From positions 248,001 to 312,000 of the forward strand of contig JAGTWJ010000008.1 of NCBI GenBank assembly GCA_020064725.1: 64,000 bases of DNA, in the 5' to 3' direction. Source of the stretch: Drechslerella dactyloides. Taxonomy: Eukaryota; Ascomycota; Orbiliomycetes; Orbiliales; Orbiliaceae. The notes under the pieces are model-generated. The model did no database searches and was not told the DNA's origin. It saw only the letters and a list, made by a program, of their open reading frames with translations. The number at the start of each line of letters is the position of its first letter. The first letter of the stretch is position 1. The position numbers and the translations under genes are program-made. This document shows, one piece after another, positions 47,716 through 58,800 of the stretch.

Positions 47716-50353
47716 ATGGCGTCCACACAGACAACACATGAACCCGAAGACTCGGGCATGCCCCCCCTCGACCGCAAGGCCAGCATCGCGAACACAACAG
47801 CGAGGTCGATAATCGCTGAGAATTTCAGCCAGAACGAGGATGACGGTGTGCTGGAGGAAGGGTCGCTTGACCCGCGATACCGTGCCAAAGCAACCATCCT
47901 GAATGCTGCTATGCAGGTACGTCAAGCCGTGAAGCGGGAAGTCAGGTGGTCAGGTGCTGTGCTGCATGTGGCCTGTTGCAGAAGATGCTGACCAACAACG
48001 GCAGGACATGGGATTCGGAGCATATCAAAAGTAAGTGCAGCGTGGCGTCGAGATCGTGGTGGCTGGTGAATGGCAAGCTAATCCCGGAAATTATTGCAGA
48101 TTTCTATTTTGCGTGTGTGGTATGTATTGGGAGTTCGGGGGAACTAGGTCGCTTTGGACACTACGAACTGAGGCTAATACGTTGAATCGCAGGCTTTGGG
48201 TGGTTCATTGATAATGTGAGTTTTATCCCGATTTCTGTACAAAGTTATCTGATGGAGCAACGGCTGACCTGGTTCCGCAATAGATGTGGCCGCAAGTTAC
48301 GGCACTGTACGTTCCTCGAGCCCGTTCACACGAAATTTCTGGTTGGCGGTAATGCTAATGACTCTGCAGTATCTTAACATCGGTCGAGCGAGAATTCAAG
48401 TTCAGTCCACCTTCGCTACTAGCGCTATCGCAAAATATTGGGTTACTCGTTGGAGCTGGTGAGTTAAACCAAGGGTCTGGTATTTAACGAGCCGGTACTA
48501 ACATCTCGCAGCTGTCTGGGGTCTTGCTGCGGATCTCGTCGGTCGGCGTGTAAGTATAACGAAATCCAAGCGGCGAAGACGTAAAAATCATGGCTAACAT
48601 AAACGGTAGTGGGCGTTTAACCTAACTTTACTCTTTGTCGGTGTTTTCGGTGTTCTCGGTGGGGCCGCTCCCAATTTTACGGCTCTCGCCTTTTTTGCTT
48701 CATTCTGGTCTTTCGGTGTGGGAGGTTCGCTACCAGTTGGTAAGTCTAGTCAACTTTCGAAAAAGCGATACGAAATCAGCCTAACACGGACTCTAGATTC
48801 TGCGATTTTCCTCGAATTCATCAACGGAAAGTCTCAGTGGACACTCACTCTCCTTAGTGTATGTAGTCCTTTATAGGTTTTGGACTTTATAAATTCAAGG
48901 ACATTCAATTAACATGAATTGGGGATCAGATTTGGTGGGCTGCTGGTCAAATCGTAGCCAGTCTTGTCGCTTGGCCGCGTAAGTTGAAATTTCTATCTCT
49001 ATCGACGTGGTTCGGGGAACATTACACTAACATAGAGCTACAGTTATCGGCAACTATGGGTGCCCTGATGAAAAAACTTGCACCAAAGAGAACAACTGGG
49101 GATGGAGATACTTCATCTTCACGTAAGGCGTCTCTGTGTGACTACCATTCGGATCGATCGATTCTAACAATTTTCATAGAATGGGCGGTATTTCGCTTGT
49201 CCTTTTCATCATTCGGTTCTTCGTATTCGATATGTATGAGGTAAGCTAGAAGACCCACATCCTAAGAGTCGTCTCGAGATACACATAGTAACGTCAGTGT
49301 GATGCAGTCGCCCAAATTCCTTATGGGCAAGGCTCGTGACGCGGACGCCGTAGAGGTCGTCCACAAGGTCGCAAAATACAACAAGTTTGAGTCTTCCCTC
49401 TCCCTCGACCACCTCGAGGCTATCGACCGGCAATACGACTCTGTCAGCGACGATGCCGTTCCTACAAACCCGCAAAACTATACCACTGCCTCGGCTGCCA
49501 TCAAGCGGAACTTGGAAAAGTTCAGTGGAGAGCACATCCGTGCCTTGTTCCGGACCAAGCAGTTGGCGTACTCGACATCGCTGATCATTCTCCTTTGGGG
49601 GCTTATCGGGCTTGCGTTCCCGTTGTACAATTGCTTCCTACCTTATCTGCTGGCCACTAAAGGAAACGAAAACGGAGACGCATCGCTCTCAACGACTTAC
49701 CGAAATTATGTGATTATTGGGTACGTCCTCGCCGACTGGTATATCGGAGCTAGAGGGATTCTAACGACGAATTCGTAGTATCTGCGGTGTCCCTGGGTCC
49801 TTGTTAGCCACCGCGGCCGTTGAGCTCCCAAGAATTGGCCGCAAAGGCGCCATGTCTATCGCCACCGTCTTGACCGGTGTCTTTTTGTTCCTCAGCACGA
49901 CTTCGAAGTCGAGCAATGCCTTGCTTGGGTGGAATTGCGGCTACAGCGTTAGCTCCAACGCCATGTACGGAATGTAAGTACTTCCTATGATTACGGCTGC
50001 CAGCGAGCGAATACTGTCTTAGAAGATCAAATCGCTAACTTGTCCTTCTTAAAGCTTGTACGCCTATACTCCTGAGATTTTCCCCACCTCATCCCGCGGT
50101 ACCGGTAATGCTCTAGCAGCCTGTGCGAACCGCATCTTTGGCATTATGGTATGTATTAACCTCACCTGTGTAAGCACGTATGCGATTCTTCGTACTAATA
50201 TTTATGCTTCCCTGCGTATAGGCACCTGTTATTGCCGGCTACACAGATCTCAAGACTGCAGTGCCCGTTTATGTCTCCGGCGGTCTATTCGTGGCAGCCG
50301 GTATCATCATGATTTTCCTACCCTACGAGCCAAAAGGAAAGACGAGCATGTAG
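47716..50353 (+). CDS. MFS transporter (sugar-porter/SV2-like), 16 exons
   Basis: Sixteen exons: join(47716..47916, 48005..48030, 48100..48119, 48193..48215, 48284..48306, 48370..48458, 48512..48549, 48610..48739, 48797..48858, 48930..48978, 49044..49122, 49180..49240, 49308..49720, 49779..49973, 50055..50148, 50222..50353), 544 aa. All borders keep frame and use GT/AG. Exons 2-5 are 20-26 nt and spell DMGFGAYQ-KFLFCVCG-FGWFIDN-MWPQVTAL. Family marks are ADLVGRRWAF after TM2, MYESPKFLMGK (PESPR-like), ELPRIGRKGAM and YTPEIFPTSSRGTGNA. About 12 spans with a long central loop fit a proton-coupled metabolite or sugar symporter in the plasma membrane. The substrate is unknown. Confidence 0.85.
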
Positions 50354-50869
50354 ACCTTTGAAGACGAAAGTTTCCTATAGAGTTGAATAGAATGGTGGTG
50401 ACGGTGGTGTGGCGAATTGTTTGATTTGTTGCTTTTTGTACGGTGTATTTTTTATATGTTCGGGTATATGGCATTCGTACAGACATCGATATATCGGCAA
50501 GGGGATATGATTATAAAGGGGATGAGCGTCGGTTAATGTTTTGACAGTAATATATGTTATAAGGGGATCTAGAGTTGGTTATTTGTTTTGGTGGAGATTA
50601 ATACAGCTTGGAGGCTTTGTCTTTGCGCTTTGCCGTTCTTTGCAGTTACATATGGACATATTGAAGATTAGGCTGTTGAATTATCTGATGACGGATTTGA
50701 TGCTGCTTTCACGTTGGATGATTCAGAAGTATTAGTAATGCATGCGTGGATATATACGCGCTGAATTCTGTGAGAATGTACCAAATACACGCCGCCTCTA
50801 TATATATACACGATGAAGATGACCAATCTATCATAATACAATGATTTGATACTCTATTACGGTCTCGCA
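50354..50869. other. Intergenic, convergent 3' flanks
   Basis: A 516-bp stretch between the stops of the MFS gene (+) and the AKR-like gene (-). AT-rich; no feature supported. Confidence 0.6.
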
Positions 50870-52534
50870 TTATGGTGCAGAGCGGTGACCAGCTTCGTCA
50901 TTTGAAGAACCATGGCGAGCATCGCTTGGGAACGCGTCTTGATCTTCCGGAGGCACATGGTAAGGATCACCTGGCAAAGACTGGTCGTATTTCTTCGCTC
51001 GTTGCCTCTTGGTCGTCGAAAGCTTCTTCTCCTCAAGAGATCGCACCCATGGCATTACCTTGCCATCGTACCCCATGGTACCATATTTGATCTCGTCGGG
51101 GTCTTCCGCTTGTTCCTCTTCCCACTTCTTCCTCAGCTTCACGAGCTCTCGATCGGCGCCGTCCAGTAGGGGTCGGACGGCTTCTGGGTTGATGCCCTCA
51201 AGATCCGCCAGCGGGATGTAGCCGAGCCTGGAGGATAGAAAGGTTAGTGGGATCTCGCGTGCTTGTGGTACGTAGGTGTGATTTTTGCTTACCCTTTGGG
51301 GTATATGGCCCTCCCGGCGCATTCTAGGGTGTTGAGTTCCTCGATGTCTTCGGGTTCGAGCTCCACATCCGCACGCAGATAGGTTGGGGCGGGGTTATCC
51401 GGATCTGATTGTTTGTTGTCAACGGAGACGATATGGCCGTTGGAGATAACCCAGGCTGTGACGTAAAAACGGTGGTTAGAACTGGCCTTAGGGTTGCTTC
51501 GGCTAGGAGGGCAGGGATCCTCGATGCAAGTTATCCATGGGGAGGGTTACCTGCTACTATATGTGCGGGGGGTAATTGGTACTTGTACCTAAGTTGTTGG
51601 AGGACGGGCTCATCGAGCAGGTCTTGAGCGATGGGTATTCTCTGACCCTGATTGACGTTGTTGAAGGGCAGCAAGGAACATATCGCTAGTTGGCGATGCC
51701 AGTTGCGTCAGCTGCTGCGTATATATACGGGTTTGGGGCTGGTGGCCATGTGTGGAAGCCTACCTATACCGTGCTCTTGGTTGAATTTGACAAAGTCCCT
51801 CTGCTGTAAGTACGGCGTCACTTCCATTTGGTGCACATGAGGCGCATGCTTTGCGTGTCTGAGCAGCTTCTCGAGCTCTGCTTTGGAGAAATTGCAGACG
51901 CCAAGCGCTTTCACTTTGCCGGACTCGTAGGCCTTCTCCATCTGCTTCCAGGCGTACAGGTAGTCTATCGTTTCGCCGGCCTTGTTCACCGGTGCAGACT
52001 TGTCCGAGGAACTCATCCACGAGACAGGGTGTTTCAGATACCATAGATCCAGATATCCCGTGCGAAGCCCGCGCAGATGATGCAGCAGAGATATGTAGGG
52101 GTCGTGGTGCATCCAGCTCTCGAGTTTGGAGGCGATGAAGAGTTCGTCGCGGGTGACATCCGCGAGGTCCCAGATTTGCCGTTCTAGATAGTTTTTAGGG
52201 TTGAAACTGGCGCTGATATCGACCTGTGAACACCTTCGAGTCAATGACTGCTTGGTACCGTTCTACGTGAGGCATAGCTTACATGGCGCCATCCGTTGTT
52301 GAACCGTGACTTCCAGTCTCTCGGCGCCGAATTCCCGAGGATAGTGGTCTGGTATGCTACTGCTGGTATCTCGATCCCATTGCTGAGCGTGCGTATGGTC
52401 TGATCACGCTCCACACGACGCGATTGCGATTTTTGTAAAGGCGCAGATGTGTTGAATGTTGCATTTTGGACGGCGTGGACCTTTGCGCCTCGTCTGGCGA
52501 GGAATGATGCCGGACGGGCGGCGGCCTTGAACAT
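50870..52534 (-). CDS. Aldo/keto-reductase-like protein with altered active site
   Basis: Five exons, complement(50870..51227, 51293..51455, 51551..51685, 51764..52223, 52283..52534), 455 aa. The N-terminus (MFKAAARPASFLARRGAK) looks like a mitochondrial presequence. The barrel is recognisable: LSNGIEIPAVAYQT, GWRHVDISASF, LFIASKLESW, YLDLWYLKHP, GKVKALGVCNFS, VHQMEVTPYLQQ, AHIVAAWVISNG. Of the AKR tetrad, Asp (D86), Lys (K117) and His (H149) remain. The Tyr expected five residues after Asp is Phe (F91), and the NADP-binding IPKS segment is not recognisable. An unusual 119-residue charged extension follows (LGYIPLADLEG...), making it longer than usual AKRs of about 320 aa. It may be a non-reducing derivative or have another role. 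Exon 5 is joined by a phase-2 intron. Confidence 0.8.
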
Positions 52535-53425
52535 AGCTGCGACTGCGACTGCACGGCCAGCCTTTGGGGTTCTCTACGAGCTCATGCGACGGCCGGTACT
52601 GTATCGTATTCGAGACTTTAATCCGTGCATCGTGTGCAGCATGTGTCGCCGCAATCGTCGTGTCGGCGTGCGAAGTGTGATCGTGATGGACGGCGGCCAA
52701 TCGACGACGCTAGATTTTTTTGGTGTTGCAACGACGTTTGCCCAATACGGCGGAGCGCGCGAGCCCAAAACGAGCGCGGCGTATCGCTCGCAATTGAATT
52801 AGCATTTGATGCTCTCGCGCGAAATCAAATTGACTCGGCTGGAAGACCTCCCGCCTGATTTTGCGTCTGTGAAGTCTAGTGCTCTTATCAGCTACATCAT
52901 GGAGATACCGTGGCACCCGGGCAGTGGATGCATCAGCCGATATCGATCCCAGCAGGCTGCTCTATCACCGGCCCGGCTCTATCACCGACCATCGGAGCTC
53001 GACAGGCGGCCGGCCTTGCGCGGACCTTCCGATTTAACGTCTCCGGACAATAAGCCTGAAGTTACCCGATCCGGTTTACTGCTGGGATGCCCTCGGCGAA
53101 GGCGGCATTGCCAGAACGTTTTTCTGTCTAGCTCGCGGTGAAACAATCCCAGCGAAAATTATTTCCGCTGCCCTGCTTTCTTTCGCCAGTGACTTAATTG
53201 GTCGCTAGCAGAAGGGCCGACTGCCGCAACAGGGCCTTGAAATTTGTAATCTGCGTAAACACTGCATTGGCGTGTTTTTCGAGGTTTCCAGGTTTTGTTC
53301 GGCCTGGTATTTTCCCGACGCTGCGTCTCTTCTGTCATTATATCGATTCTTGTTCTTCCTTTCGTTTTCTCGGGCCCAGTGTTTTCACTTCTGCTTTACT
53401 TGGTTTATGGAATGAGGTCGCAAAT
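52535..53425. other. Divergent promoter region, AKR-like gene / DIC1
   Basis: An 891-bp stretch between two outward-facing start codons; it must contain both promoters. A pyrimidine-rich tract lies near 53320-53400, before the DIC1 start. The in-frame open stretch from 53198 is upstream of the family-conserved start and is taken as leader. Confidence 0.55.
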
Positions 53426-55059
53426 ATGGGGGAACAGAAGAGAGGGATTCGCTATCCCTTCTGGTATGTGCTGTCGCCATCCGTCGCTTATCTCCATTGC
53501 TGTGTTCTTGCTAACGCCGGCTGCATTGGACGTGTAGGTTTGGAGGCGCAAGCTCCATGTGTAAGTTGCCCTCCCGAGAAAGATTGTCCGATTGACGCCG
53601 ACACATGTTGCGCAGCGTGCGACAGCTCCGTGTCTATACCTCCAAGCCTGGCGATTCTGACGTGGGCGAATCCTCCTTTCTTCCTGCGTGATAGGGGCGG
53701 CGGTTTTCACGCATCCATTGGACTTGAACAAGGTGCGGCTACAGACAGCCAAGAAAGTTGGAAATGGACCAAAGCCGGGGATGGTGGATACCTTCAAGTT
53801 GATATATCGGAATGAAGGTGAGCTTGGGGAGTTGCAATCTTTAGCTTTTTGGAGCTGCAGTTGCTGACTGCGCGTGTGTATCAGGATTCCGGGGTCTATA
53901 TAGCGGGGTAAGCTGCTGCCCGGCCGGATGGCTCAGAACTGCAAGAATTCGGAGAGGAGATGAACTGACAGAGATGGTGGTTGGCTAGTTGACGGCCTCG
54001 TTGCTGCGCCAAGGTAAGGAATTATAAATGTTTCTAGCACGTTGCGATAGCTACACAAGGATTTTGTGAATTAATGTGTCCCGCGGTTCATAGCGACGTA
54101 CTCTACGACGAGATTCGGCGTGTACGAAGAGCTGAAGAGCATAGTAAAGAAGCCGAACAAGGAGCTACCGTTGCCGATGCTGATAGCTCTCTCAAGCACC
54201 TCCGGATTGTACGCAGTATCCAAGACCCCGGTTAAACGATATGTTATTGATGGAATCTGAAACGCTGCAGCCTCGGATCGATTGCAGGGAATCCCGCCGA
54301 CATTATCAATGTTCGGATGCAACAGGATGGCGCCCTGTCTCCTGAGAAACGGCGGAATTACAAGAATGCCATCGACGGTCTGATCAAAATGGTCCGCCAG
54401 GAGGGCGTCACATCGCTATTTCGTGGAGTTGGACCCAACAGCGGAAGAGGCGCTCTTATGACCGCCTCGCAGTTAGCAAGTTACGACGAGTTCAAGATGC
54501 TGTTGCTGAGGTCCGGGATGTTTGAGGATAATCTGGTGACCCATTTTACTGTGAGGATTGCTGGATTCCTGATTCATAGTATATGTCGGGAGGGTAGCTA
54601 ATGTGGAGCTTATAGGCGAGTACAATGGCAGGAGGTGTCGCTACGCTGATATGTTCGCCGGTATGTTCAGGAGGGGCAGAATAGGCTCGTATTGACAAAA
54701 CGCTGACGGAAGTGGTTTTAGGTCGACGTTGTGAAAACAAAGATCATGTCGTCGCACGATCCCGCGGTAGGTTTTCCGTCGTCGAAATTTTAGGTCCATA
54801 GATTTAGTGGCTGATTTTGTTCAGGGGATCATGCATTTACTTCGAGAAACCACGAAACGAGAGGGATTTAGATGGGTCTTCAAGGGCCTTCTACCATCTT
54901 TCATCAGATTAGGTAAACGACCATCTACTATATAAGACGCAGAGAAATAATGATACCTAACCACATATTCACTAATTAGGACCTCACACCGTTCTTACCT
55001 TCGTCTTCCTGGAGCAACATAAGACAATCTGGAGGGCAATCTATTCCTCAGACGAATAG
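53426..55059 (+). CDS. DIC1: Mitochondrial dicarboxylate carrier
   Basis: Eleven exons: join(53426..53463, 53538..53560, 53695..53817, 53885..53907, 53989..54013, 54094..54208, 54271..54550, 54616..54660, 54722..54766, 54825..54912, 54980..55059), 294 aa. SLC25 carriers have three two-helix repeats; the three signatures are THPLDLNKVR, GNPADIINVR and CSPVDVVKTK. TASLLRQATYSTTRFGVYEELK, VRQEGVTSLFRGVGPN and FKGLLPSFIRLGPHTVLTFVFLEQ match dicarboxylate carriers (yeast Dic1), which exchange malate or succinate for phosphate across the inner mitochondrial membrane. Exons 2, 4 and 5 are 23-25 nt. The start MGEQKRG lies just before helix 1, as in homologs. Length is normal, and no defect is seen. 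Confidence 0.93.
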
Positions 55060-55735
55060 GCGTCTTCTCACGGTGCTGCAAGCGTAGTTGCTACCAGTAT
55101 ATATGTGTATATACATAACTTTTTACCATGATCTAGACTTGGTTGGCTTCGTTGAGGGCATTGGATGTGCAGTTTTTGGAGAGAAATCGGTTGATATTCC
55201 CGTGGCGTTGGATGGCGATACTTTATGTCTGTATCTGTTGTTACTGTGGCGGGGTATATTGGTGAGAAAGATGGGGCTAGCTTTAAAGGTTCTATTGTAA
55301 GGAAACCTATATAGACGAAGGAAAATTTTGTAGATCCATAGATAGACTAGATTATATTGATCTTTAAATTCAAGTAGTGGAGAATTGCGCTATCTCAACA
55401 GAAAGTTTTGTAGATACCAATCAGTCGCGTAGATCGATCTGACATGATATCACCAATCTATTCAGTTCGAAGTCAGATATTTATCGAAGTAGCATTGGTC
55501 CTTGTCTCGTGAACCAGACTGCCGTATTTTACCCGGCGAAGTCTGGTTCACGAGACACATTGATCCTCAATCGAGTAAATAACTTCATTTCAATTTGCAA
55601 ATTTGGAATACATATTCATGCTAATCAAAGACAATGATATACTTCAGACTCAAATCGACTGAGGAGAAAGTTCGACATCTAACCGCACTGCTACACTTCT
55701 GATCGAAACACGGCTAGAAACAATACATGAATACT
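55060..55735. other. Intergenic, convergent 3' flanks, with inverted-repeat element
   Basis: An AT-rich 676-bp stretch between the stops of DIC1 (+) and the subtilisin-like gene (-). It contains the best copy of the inverted-repeat family (55504-55556). No gene. Confidence 0.6.
55504..55556. mobile_element. Inverted-repeat mini-element, best copy
   Basis: GTCTCGTGAACCAGACT (55504-55520) and its exact reverse complement AGTCTGGTTCACGAGAC (55540-55556) enclose a 19-bp loop. Inner bases GCCG/CGGC nearly extend the stem. Such a 53-bp perfect hairpin cannot code for anything. It matches the ends of the other copies at 32.6-45.7 kb and defines the family consensus. Confidence 0.7.
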
Positions 55736-58700
55736 TTATGGCCTTGTCGTTGATGACCTACCAGTGTCCAGTGATATATCAGACAGAGTAGAAGTTACCC
55801 TCACGCTGCTACCCGAGTCCATATGACGGGGACGAGTCACAAAATCCACCCGCGGTGGCATAGCAGTTACCTTGCTGGACGCGCTACTATCTAACGAAGG
55901 TGTCGGCTTTGATGAATACGATGACTCACGCGCGTTAGAAACCAAGGAAGCATCTGAGGCAAGTGTTCCAAGGTTATTTCCGGACCTGTCTATTGAATCA
56001 TGTTCTGTGGCCGACTTGTCTGCGGCAGGGGTTGGATGAGACGGATTCTGTGGGCTCGTCATATCCAGCGACGCCATCGAAGTGATTAGGGGCAGTCGTT
56101 CATTTGTGGTACCGGCCGGAGTAGGTGTTTTGACTGCCATTTCACCCACTACCGGCGCAGCTGTACTAGTACTACCGCTGGATGTTGGTCTCAGTTGCGG
56201 CACGGCAGGTCTACTCGGCGGCACTATGATGATCTTTGCGAGCCCCCCAGAAGGTCCAGGGAGTGAAGAGACTCTCATTGGTCTTACGGGCTGGCCGGCG
56301 TGCGGCTTGATCACGTCGTTAATACTATCAGCGGTTTGAAAGATCGTTGTGGCGTATGAAATCGAGCTCGTGCCCTGTGAAGGAGAGAGTGGCGGCTTGG
56401 GGACTTCGGTGTATTCGATGCTGCTGAAGGCGTAAACGACGCTGGTCTTTACTTTTCCTTCCTTATCAGGTTTTCCCGCAACGAGCTTGGCCACGATTGG
56501 GAGTGGTTCACACTCGACCCTATCACCCTCGATGTAGCCAGTTTCAGCGGCTGGGTCCCATAAGGGATTAACCGGTGCCTCCAGGACATCACCATCAGCG
56601 CGACGGGTCAGTTTGGGTTTCTCTGTGGACTTCGGCGCGGCGGCTGACATAGTAGTCGGGGGCTTGTTGCAAGTTGGTATGCGCAGGCCGTTCCAGACGA
56701 CTGGCCCGCCGCCAAAGACTCGAGGGTAGGCGTTAGCATACAGCCGGGCTCTGCTGTCCACGCCGCTCTCGTTGTACTTTGCCATCATGGACGCCAGCAC
56801 TCCAGATACCGTGCCGACCGCTAAAGGGCAAGATAGAAGTATTAGCTTTCATTTCTTTAATTTTCTGGGTTGTATTCAGAATAAGTTCAAAGATCGACAG
56901 AGGGTACGGAACGGTGTTTACCGAGGCGAATCGAATATCTGGCGGTGTAGTAGTCTTGCGTATTACCGCCGGAGGTATATGGCACTCTGATATCCTCGGC
57001 CGGTGCAAATACGACGGGTGCGGCTGCGTAGACGGATGGCGGTTGGTACATGATATATCTACCATCCGTATCGACGCCGCCTACCAGCACCATATTTGTG
57101 AGATTGGAAGCACGACGAGCTGGCCATCCGATGATGGGGTCATCTTTCATAGGATAAGAAGTCTTGATGTACGGTGTTAGAGATGGTCGGAGGGAATAGA
57201 AAAGTGCATGCGAGAGGACTTGGAGTGACATACGAGAAGGATGCCTGTTGTACGGGTTACCAGCGCTAAGTTCGGATTCTTTCCCAGCTCCACCAATATC
57301 TCGTCCATTACCCCAGTGACAGCATCAATGAAAGCCTTTCTGCTCTTCGAGATTTTTTTAAACTCTGTCCACCTGTACATTTCGTTAAGTCTAGCGGCCA
57401 TTGGCAGTCGATGCGAGAAGCATATGACGCTTCTTCTGTTCTGCTTCTGATCGTTGGCGGCGGCCTGCGCCACCATGATTTGGTTATACATTCTGCTGAG
57501 TGCGTCGAGGTAAAGTAACGAGTTCGTGTTCCCATCGCTGTCGTATGGGACAACGTTGTAGAGTAGCGATTTCCTCGCGAGCCCAGTTGTGCGTCCGATT
57601 ACCTTAGCAGCGACCTCGCTGCCGCCCACGGAGCCCTCTTTACCAGGATGGAAATCTTTATTTCCTTGTGACTGTTTTGGGCCGGCGAGAATCCACCCCA
57701 TACTTTGGTTGTAATTCGCGAACGCCTAGTGTTTCCATTCGATGTATTGGGCTTCATTAGTTTTATCGTTGCTGACTTTAGGGTAGACGCGATTTAATCA
57801 ACTGGCTAATATATATGTGCTCACCGTATGATCTTTATTCAGACCCGCGTCAAAAACATAGACGGTTATATTCTCGCCGTCTTTGACATCGAAAAGGTAG
57901 TCACTTTCGAAGCTATCCCCAGGCGGAGCTTGAGATATTACGGCCGTATCAAGAGTAAACTTGTCGCTAATTCGGAGATCTGACGTATCTTGCACTGGGA
58001 TACCTTCATCCTCGTCCGCTCTCTTCTCGAAGAACGAATAGTGGCTCTCGTGATCGGACGCTATATCATTCCGTTTCTGTAGTAGTCCGATGTTCTGACG
58101 GATCTTATGAGGCCGCGGCGAGGTATTCCCACTGACTGCGAGGCTTCGTCGCGCTAGATGTCTACGGTATGGTATGTGCATGGGCTTGGCGGTGCGTTTT
58201 TTGATTTTCTTGAGCGGGAACTGGTTTTTCTGTTTGTTGATTGCATTGAGGTCGTATTCATCGTTGTCGTTGATAACGGGGTATCCCAGGTTCTTGGGAT
58301 TTTTCTCTGCGTCATAGTCACAGTAGCCTTGGATCTGCTCGAGCATTAGAACGATTTACGCTGAAGTTCGAGTATACAGCGTATGGCTGTAATATCAAAG
58401 CCATGGTATTGGGAAAAGCTTCCAAGCTACGTACCCCATCTCCGTGGCTCTTCAACAAGTCTAAGAACTTCCCATACCGCGTTCCGAAGCACTGGAATAC
58501 TCTCCCAAGTATTTCATTATCGGTCGAATATTGGTAGTCGCTCTTCTCTGTTATGCCGTTTATCTTTTCGTCCAATCCACCAAGCCAGCCTTTGTCCGCC
58601 CGTTTATCTTTCTTGATAATCACGCATACCGTGACGGGATCATCGTTGCCATGCGACCAGCCGACTTGTTTTCCGATATCATCGCCTTCGTCTTTCTTTT

Positions 58701-58800
58701 TATCGTCGGACTTTGGGGGGTCGCCGGCCTGCGCTTGTACTGCGGTAGAAAACAGAGAGAAGAGAGAGCAATATGCTGCTATCAAGATTAGATGACGCAT
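55736..58800 (-). CDS. Secreted subtilisin-fold protein, probable pseudoprotease
   Basis: Five exons, complement(55736..56820, 56922..57162, 57234..57725, 57825..58334, 58435..58800), 897 aa. A signal peptide (MRHLILIAAYCSLFSLFSTAVQA) precedes a charged region of about 240 residues, then an S8-like core: ITVYVFDAGLN (Asp 284), GGSEVAAKVIGRTTGLARKSLLYNV (where GHGTxVA is expected), NMVLVGGVDTDGR, PVVFAPAEDI, and YSIRLAVGTVSGVLASMMA (where GTSxAxPxVAG is expected). Only Asp survives: His aligns with Gly (about 326), Ser with Arg (about 535), and the oxyanion Asn is not evident. From about 560 on, the tail is Ser/Thr/Pro-rich and disordered. It is probably a secreted or wall-linked non-catalytic relative. 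The exon 4 start (acceptor ATCAAG) is the least certain border. Confidence 0.7.

Noticed and set aside
53198..53425. In-frame upstream extension of the DIC1 start
   Set aside because: Carrier homologs begin just before helix 1; the ATG at 53426 fits, and the upstream stretch reads like leader sequence.
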